From assembly GCA_011947345.1 (NCBI GenBank), contig JAAVTG010000880.1, positions 1 to 64,000 on the forward strand: DNA of 64,000 nucleotides. The letters run 5' to 3'. This document shows, in pieces, positions 58,271 to 64,000 of the stretch; position 1 is the stretch's first letter, and each line of letters opens with the position of its first letter. A model generated the notes under the pieces. That model saw only the letters and a program-made list of their open reading frames with translations, had not been told where the DNA came from and searched no databases. This DNA comes from Phytophthora quininea (Eukaryota; Oomycota; Peronosporomycetes; Peronosporales; Peronosporaceae). A program made the translations under genes and the position numbers.

Positions 58271-60623
58271 ATGTCGGACAAGGCGTTCTTGGTGGACGCT
58301 GTGGCGGAGTTTATACAGGGCAGTACTTGGCGTGACTCGGTGAGTCACTTTCTCGAGTCGCATTACAAGCGATTCCTCGTAAATCCGGAAGACCTGAAGC
58401 AACAGGACTACTCGCTAGAGCAGTACGACTCGTTCATGGCGTTCAAAGACCGCGTCGAGAGGATGCTAGAGGCGGTGGTGAGGATTTAGGATGTTCTGGC
58501 GACGACTTGGTGGCTGCAATCCAAGAAAATTTAAAGTACGAGTCGGCGCTATCGACGGAGAAGAGGTTCTGCATCCAGACGCTGCTGACGTTCGACGACT
58601 TCGACGCTTTCTACTCTCGGATTGTAGAGTATGCTGCGAAGAAACAAGGTTTTGATGTTGGAAGGATGTAAATTGGAATTGATCTGGATGCTAATGTGTT
58701 TTGAGAATGTGAAGTTAGTGGATTCGACGCTACCGATACTGGCAATGCAGAGCTGTCCGAGTGGGCTCTTCAGGAAGCCATTGCAAAGTCGATTCTAGAA
58801 GCCAAAGTACGTGATATCTGGGCTGATGTTACGGTGGATAAAACCTCTAATTTATGTAGGCGTTGGGACGGCTAGATGCATCTGAGGAAAGTTGGGTGCC
58901 GTGGGCAGAAGCTTTCGTGCAAATGAGTCAAAGTGAGGGGATGGCAGCGCCTGGAGATGGCTACGAATATGAAGGTAGTTATATATTATTGTAGTGGCAC
59001 TCGAGTAGAACTCTGATCTCTTGTATCTATCGGTAGCGAAAGAAGTGGCTGAAGCCAAGACGGAGTATGAGAACACAGCGGAACTGCGAATGAAGAAAGC
59101 GACGAACGGATGGAAGAACTGGAGAAGACGTTGATCCGAGAGGTAGACAATTTGATTAAAGTTCGTGGTGATGCTGCTGATAGAGCTGTGATGTCGATTG
59201 TTGTTGTATAAAGCGATTCAAAGTGGACCTCCTTGTCGCTCAACGTATTGCATATGCCAACGTTCAAATGAAGAAGCAGATGCTGAATCTCGTAGCAGAA
59301 GCGGTGGATCAGGATGAGAACAGCGAGAGTGTGCCTTCTGAAAATGCGGCAGAAGATGAACTAGCAGCTCTTATTGCACACAACGAAACCATCCAAGAAC
59401 GCCTGAAGGACGTCAAGTCTCGGTGCTTCAAGTTTGAAAATATTAATCAAGAGCAAATGGATACCATGTAAGTACGTGTCATACCTTCTCTCTCATCGGC
59501 ATCTGCTAACACGTTTCGTATTTCTAGCTATCTGTATCTCAAAGAAAAAGTGCACTACAAGCAGGACCTCGTCTCTCAAGAGAAGGAGATTTCGACTTTC
59601 ATCTTCACGCAAATTCAGGAGAAAGACGAGTCGTTGATCCCACTGATGCTAGAGTGGCTACTACTCGAATCAGAGCAGCTTCGAACGCAGTACCAGATCC
59701 AAGAACAACTTTCTGGTGAATGTAACGACGGCTATTGGACTCAAGTTTGGGATGACGATTCTCAAGCTTTTACTACATCAACTCGGAGTCGAACGAGAGC
59801 GTCTGGGACCCTCCTACTAGCGGGTATTACGACATCAACCAAGAGTTTCAAGTTCCTGGACAAGAAACTGTGGCTGATAACTCCACCGAAGCTACATCTG
59901 AAGTGGTTAATGAGACGGAAACAACTCAAGACGACACATATACTGCCGAGAGAGCAGCAGATACAGTACCGAGTCTGGACCAAGCGTCTTCGCAGTTGGA
60001 TGCGACTTTGAGCTCAAAATTGGACCAGATGCGACCGACTTGGTATGTTCTTCTACATCTTGCGTAACTAACAAAGTACCAACGTAATGTCTAATGAAAA
60101 GGAGGAAATGGAGAGTGTATTGGAACGCATCTCTCAAGAACACGACAAAGAACGCAAGCGTTTAGAACTCGTGTTTGAGTTGGAGAAAGCCCGGCAGAAG
60201 GAGGAGCTACGGAAGCGAAAAGAGAGGAAGCGTCGAGAGAAATTGGCCAAGAAGAAAAAGAAAGCTGAAGAGCAAACGAGTACTGAGCAGCCACTGAAAG
60301 AAGAGGGAGAGCTCTCTGCTCAGCCTTTGCCAGCTCCAGTAATTTCATCAGCTGAGAAAGTCGAGTCGAAAGCCGATGATAAAGTGGGTTTGAGTCTTGT
60401 GGTTCCTGGTCACGGCAAAATCGATCTATCTCATTTGCTGAGCGACGCACATGCTACTCGTCACCGTCAGTTGAAAGGTATCACCCCGGCTCGCGAACGA
60501 GCCATGCTCAACCCGGAAACTCTCCGGTACCTGACTGAGACCATGGTCAAGAAGCAGCCTGAAGTGTTAGGGCAACAAATGCTCAAGGAGATTGTACTGG
60601 AGGAACATGCAGATGAAAAGTAG
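58271..60623 (+). CDS. BART-domain (CFAP36-like) protein with WW domain and coiled coil
   Basis: Start MSDKAFLVDAVAEFIQGSTW. BART domain in the first 130 residues: DSVSHFLESHYKRFLVNPED, YDSFMAFKDRVERMLEAV, then after a slip at 58470 GCSGDDLVAAIQENLKYESA and FDDFDAFYSRIVEYAAKK. Middle: EESWVPWAEAFVQMSQSEG, RIAYANVQMKKQMLNLVAEA, IYLYLKEKVHYKQDLVSQEK. A WW domain follows (WTQVWDDDSQAFYYINSESN, ESVWDPP, across a slip at 59780), then a charged coiled coil (RKERKRREKLAKKKKKAEEQ) and the end LNPETLRYLTETMVKKQPEV. Short introns are present (e.g. near 59470-59526 and 60040-60075). CFAP36/ARL2BP BART domains bind ARL-family GTPases; a flagellar role is inferred. Confidence 0.78.
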
Positions 60624-60633
60624 ACTGCGGTGG

Positions 60634-61495
60634 TTATGGTCCGGAAGGTTTAATCGCCAGTTTACGACCATGCCTATCTTTCTTCTGGTTGACTGCTGGC
60701 TTCCCTTGTTGCTTTTTAACGCGTATGCTCTCTAGTTTGACTCGATACTCTGCTTCGGCCTGTTTCTCCAGGTATTTTACTAACGCTTGGTGCTTTAAAC
60801 CTGCAGCTTCACGCTCAGCAGCACTTGTACTGTGATCTTTTGGCATGCTATCGCAAACATGGAGACACTGTCGACAACATGCTTTTTCTTCTACAAAGAG
60901 GAAAATATTAGCAGACTGTCGTGCCATATAGCGGGCAGAACGCACCGCATTGTAGTCGAGAACTTTGCCGCCGTACTGGATGATGAGTTTGGCGGTACTG
61001 AGAGACTTGACGTAGTGCATGGGGAGCACCCGAATCGATCGCGACTCAACGCATCGGCTCCGTGACTGAGCAGCAAAAACACAATGGGACGGAAGTTGTT
61101 GGTCACTGCAATGTGAAGCGCAGAGCAGCGGCCCTAACGATCGATCATGTCAGCATTACTGGCACTCGGTTTCGAAGAGTTCTTACTTACCAGCATCGTG
61201 CGGAGCATCAGGTCTGCGTCTGTATTCTGCAGCAGCAGTTTCACGATCTCGATATTCCTCTCGCACACGATTCATGCAATAGAGACCTCCCGCTTGTCGG
61301 ATCTCTGCTGTTGATGTTGACCTCTTTGTCCCCCAGCAGCTTCGCCAAACCATCGACGTCGTCTGCAAGCACCAAATCCATCGCGGAGAGCTGTGAAACG
61401 TCGGTATCTGCATCATTTCCATTGTTTTCCTCCTGGACGCCAAGTAAATCGTCCACCAAGTCTGCAAACCCGTCGGCAGATCGATGTGCTGCCAT
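60634..61495 (-). CDS. Ankyrin-repeat protein
   Basis: Start MAAHRSADGFADLVDDLLGV. Ankyrin repeats: DLVLADDVDGLAKLLGDKEV, INSRDPTSGRSLLHESCARG, then after a slip near 61255 NIEIVKLLLQNTDADLMLRT. An intron of about 56 bp (near 61141-61196) leads to GRCSALHIAVTNNFRPIVFL, SHGADALSRDRFGCSPLHY (the alternative frame reads CSPCTTSSL, a further slip near 61029) and KSLSTAKLIIQYGGKVLD. A basic C-terminal tail follows with EKACCRQCLHVCDSMPKD and KKQQGKPAVNQKKDRHGRKL. Protein-binding scaffold; partner unknown. It converges with the BART-WW gene, whose stop lies 11 bp away. Confidence 0.75.
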
Positions 61496-61603
61496 CGTTG
61501 TGCGTCGTTTGAAGGTCGTGCTCTCACGTCACAGATATTATGTTCGTTTACATAAAATTTAGTTGTGTGTTGTATTGTCTTTTGTGGCAGTCCGTCGACA
61601 GCC

Positions 61604-62049
61604 ATGTTTGCTTGCTTGCAGCGATTCCAGCGGCTCACCAGCTCGACCGTTCTCAACAGTAACTTACCTGCAGTTAGAACAGTCTCTGGCAAAGCTAATA
61701 CCGAAGACTGGAGCGATCTCAACAACGTAATCCAGGTGAAATTCGACTTTAAAGTAATGTGTCATTTCCAGCCGTTAGTTATTTTCTGGTATTTCTTGTA
61801 GGAACTTCGTAACATCTCTCGAGAGCAAGGCCTGGAGGGTGAAATGCCCGATACCAAGATGCTCAAGGAACTGGGCTATGCAGATATGGTGATGGCCATC
61901 CGCAAGAAGCACGGAGGCATCGTCGCTGTGGCGCAGAAGATGGGTACACCAAGGACGAGCAAGTCGTCGACGTGCACAAGAAAGTGAGCGCTCGAGCCAA
62001 ACGCAGGCAGAAGCGACAGATCAAACTCCAACAGCACGACTTCTATTGA
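61604..62049 (+). CDS. Small mitochondrial protein with a conserved KKHGG helical motif
   Basis: Start MFACLQRFQRLTSSTVLNSN, followed by LPAVRTVSGKANTEDW: Arg/Ser-rich and amphipathic, like a mitochondrial presequence. A 65-bp intron (61737-61801) has GT-AG ends. Exon 2: ELRNISREQGLEGEMPDTKM, LKELGYADMVMAIRKKHGGI, VAVAQKMG, then after a one-base slip near 61943 YTKDEQVVDVHKKVSARAKR and RQKRQIKLQQHDFY. The L--G-x-DL--AI-K-HGG---VA--LG pattern recurs in small helical domains of plant, algal and stramenopile organellar proteins (from memory; the function is not established). About 125 residues in all. Confidence 0.7.
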
Positions 62050-62072
62050 GACATAAGTACAACAAAGGAACT

Positions 62073-63938
62073 TTACTCGGCCACGATCCATGCGCTTCTG
62101 GTCTGCAGGAGCGTCCTGGTGTGTTTGTCAAGAGCGATGTCGTCCGTATAAAGGACGAGGCGGCCGACACGCAGGACGTCGCCCTTGATCCACGCCCGGG
62201 CTAGAATCTTAGCGATGACTTCTTGCTCGACGCTTCGGCTGCTGGTCGACGGGAGACCAGTGTCCTTGTCTTTCTTCAAGCTGAAGACTGCGAAGCGGAG
62301 CTCCGACTTCGGGAACTTTGTCTGGACAGCACGCTGCATCTCAACCAGCCAGGAGCGTTCGAACACGTAGCCCCGCCGACTAGAGAGCGAGATCGCTATT
62401 GGAATTCTCGCTACTTTCACTTGAGGTTTCTCCGGTGTCGTCGCCGTTAGGTCGTTGAGTACATTCTGCACTACATTGCCGAAACACGCGCCCAGTTCTC
62501 GGAATTGAACGCTTCGAGGACTCGTATTGCTGCTGTCTGTCCGTAAGAAGTCCAATATGCCATCTGCAGAGCATCTGACCTCCTGCAGGTCAATACAAGT
62601 CAGATTTGGGGCACGCCAGAGCGCAGCGAGACCTCGATCGGTGATGGCGTTGACGGTGGCAATACAGTTCCCTTTTCGACTGTTCGACAGCGATCCTAGT
62701 TCACGGATACGCAGAGAACGCAGTCTAGGGCAGTTCCAAGCCAAGGCTTCAAAGAACTCATCGCTGAACACGTCAGCGTCGATCATTTCGTCGAGATGAG
62801 GGTAAATCAGAGCGTCGCATGGCTGCAAGCGGTGCAGAACGACGTCCAAATGCTCGAGAGCTGGACACCCACCGATCAGCACATTTAACCCTCCTGTGGA
62901 GTACTCGTTTCGTCGGATCCGGAACGGAGCTCGAGTGTTGTACGTGAGCTGCAACCGAGTCAGCTGCGGCTTAACTATCTGTCCGAAAGGCAAGAAAAAC
63001 TCGTCGGAGAAAGGCACAACGACCCAACTAAACTCGCGCAGAGCGACACAGGAGGCGCAGAACTTCTTCCAGAGCTCCCGCGATACGCAAAGACTTTCGT
63101 CTGACGTGACGAGCCTCGTGCTCTCGCTGTAAGAGCGCTTCCACCCGTCCAAATACTCCAGATTTGGACAGTATTGTTGCACCGCCGATAGAAACTCGTT
63201 GGACGCTCCTTCCCGGTCGAATTCGCTTCTTGACGGCACCGTTAATTGCATCAGTCCTCTGCCCTCAGAAGAGTTGTGCCACCTCTCCAGAGCTTCCATT
63301 AGTTTCCACGACACAAAGTCGATATTGTCGGCCACTGCGTCTGCATAAAGCGCCTCCTTTTTGGGCAAAATCAGCGCCTCGACCTTCTTGCAATACGTGG
63401 AAGCCGCGTCCAATAGATCTCCTAGCGCTAAATGGTGCAGCGGCACCCGCGTCAGGTCCAGTCTCCGTAAATTCGGACACAGTTTCAGCAACTGTCTCCA
63501 CTCCACCCACTGCGATAGTTCATTGGCCGCATCTTCCGCTTGTTCTGGTGTAGGTTCCTGTCCGCGAGCGTCCAGATCCCACCACAATGCTCGCTTTTCT
63601 GATGTTATTCCTATTCGGAGGTCCAGCACCCGTGATCCATTCTTGGACAGTATTTTACGCCAATGCTGTTCTTCGTCTTGCTCTTTTCCCGTCGTAAATT
63701 CCATCGTTAAAACGTGCGTTTTTACGAAGTCCCGGCCGAAACAACGGCAAATGTCTCTCCAGGCGCGGCACACGAGCGCTAGACGCTGCAACTCCGCCAT
63801 GGACGGCTCCGTCGGCTGCAGGGCAAAGTCTGGCGCCTGGACAGCGTCCGCATGGCACACAACCTCCCGTGGGATCAGCTCCGGCCCCGCCGCGAACGCG
63901 CAGATCTCGCGCTGGAGCGCCAGCGGCAATTGCTCCAT
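62073..63938 (-). CDS. F-box-like/leucine-rich repeat protein
   Basis: An intact single frame of 621 residues. The N-terminal F-box-like segment is split: MEQLPLALQREICAFAAGPE, then AELQRLALVCRAWRDICRCF after an insert. Leucine-rich repeats follow: LLKLCPNLRRLDLTRVPLHH, VQQYCPNLEYLDGWKRSYSE, IGGCPALEHLDVVLHRLQPC, LAWNCPRLRSLRIRELGSLS and LWRAPNLTCIDLQEVRCSAD. The last 150 residues are a mixed domain without a name (GYVFERSWLVEMQRAVQTKF). Family role: substrate receptor of an SCF ubiquitin ligase, inferred. One of the few long genes here without any frame slip. It is convergent with the small mitochondrial gene (23 bp apart). Confidence 0.8.
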   Translation of the reverse strand: MEQLPLALQREICAFAAGPELIPREVVCHADAVQAPDFALQPTEPSMAELQRLALVCRAWRDICRCFGRDFVKTHVLTMEFTTGKEQDEEQHWRKILSKNGSRVLDLRIGITSEKRALWWDLDARGQEPTPEQAEDAANELSQWVEWRQLLKLCPNLRRLDLTRVPLHHLALGDLLDAASTYCKKVEALILPKKEALYADAVADNIDFVSWKLMEALERWHNSSEGRGLMQLTVPSRSEFDREGASNEFLSAVQQYCPNLEYLDGWKRSYSESTRLVTSDESLCVSRELWKKFCASCVALREFSWVVVPFSDEFFLPFGQIVKPQLTRLQLTYNTRAPFRIRRNEYSTGGLNVLIGGCPALEHLDVVLHRLQPCDALIYPHLDEMIDADVFSDEFFEALAWNCPRLRSLRIRELGSLSNSRKGNCIATVNAITDRGLAALWRAPNLTCIDLQEVRCSADGILDFLRTDSSNTSPRSVQFRELGACFGNVVQNVLNDLTATTPEKPQVKVARIPIAISLSSRRGYVFERSWLVEMQRAVQTKFPKSELRFAVFSLKKDKDTGLPSTSSRSVEQEVIAKILARAWIKGDVLRVGRLVLYTDDIALDKHTRTLLQTRSAWIVAE

Positions 63939-64000
63939 CGTCGAAATAAACGTATAAACGGACCTGATTCGACAAAATCTGATTCGAAAATGGGTATTAT

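Overview
The window is nuclear DNA of an oomycete, most likely Phytophthora or a close relative. It has compact intron-poor genes on both strands, short introns of about 50-75 bases with GTRNGT donors, an FtsZ of the alphaproteobacterial (mitochondrial) type, a FYVE-PI3K fusion, flagellar and centrosomal genes, and oomycete-style TE remnants (Ty3/gypsy, hAT, MULE, solo LTR). It is not a prokaryotic or organellar sequence.

Layout. (A) 1-4.0 kb: end of ftsZ, a thioredoxin-UBA-PUB protein and an endonuclease/exonuclease/phosphatase-jacalin protein. (B) 4.27-5.72 kb: a tandem duplication of about 0.7 kb, each copy with one tRNA-Leu(AAG). (C) 5.7-17.1 kb: a gene-poor repeat island holding a gypsy integrase scrap, a decayed hAT, a solo LTR with a perfect 5-bp target duplication, a MULE transposase pseudogene bordered by 21-bp minisatellite repeats, a decayed element resembling the fungal recombinase-like/RecQ-helicase repeats, and a second BED/hAT remnant. 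(D) 17.6-24.0 kb: FYVE-PI3K, then an array of four paralogous small proteins with a shared C-terminal NWF(D/E) motif. (E) 24-34 kb: tetraspanin-like protein, WD40-like protein, a protein kinase with a probable mitochondrial anchor, an Ulp1/SENP SUMO protease, Cox17, two small proteins and an AlgH/YqgE protein. (F) 34.1-46.9 kb: a TTLL12-type SET-like region running into a methyltransferase, an unknown protein, a MutS homologue without a P-loop, the spliceosomal GTPase EFTUD2/Snu114, a FAN-type BEACH-WD40 protein and a PH-domain protein. (G) 48.2-64 kb: an LRR-coiled-coil protein (LRRCC1-like), a CEP19-like protein, KTI12, a soluble adenylyl cyclase, a BART-WW protein (CFAP36-like), an ankyrin protein, a small mitochondrial protein and an F-box/LRR protein. 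Several of the genes in G point to centrioles and flagella, as expected for a zoospore-forming organism.

A pervasive feature is the single-base reading-frame slip: most conserved genes switch frame one or more times, often in or beside short homopolymer runs, while the protein stays conserved on both sides. This looks like uncorrected consensus indels rather than gene death, so many coordinates below span two or three frames. The mobile-element genes also carry in-frame stops and missing segments and are called pseudogenes.

The most unusual items are the P-loop-less MutS homologue, the NWF-tail paralogue array, the TTLL12 N-terminus/methyltransferase arrangement, the recombinase-like/RecQ remnant, the cluster of three perfect palindromes near 25.2 kb, and the MULE set between two stretches of 21-bp repeat.
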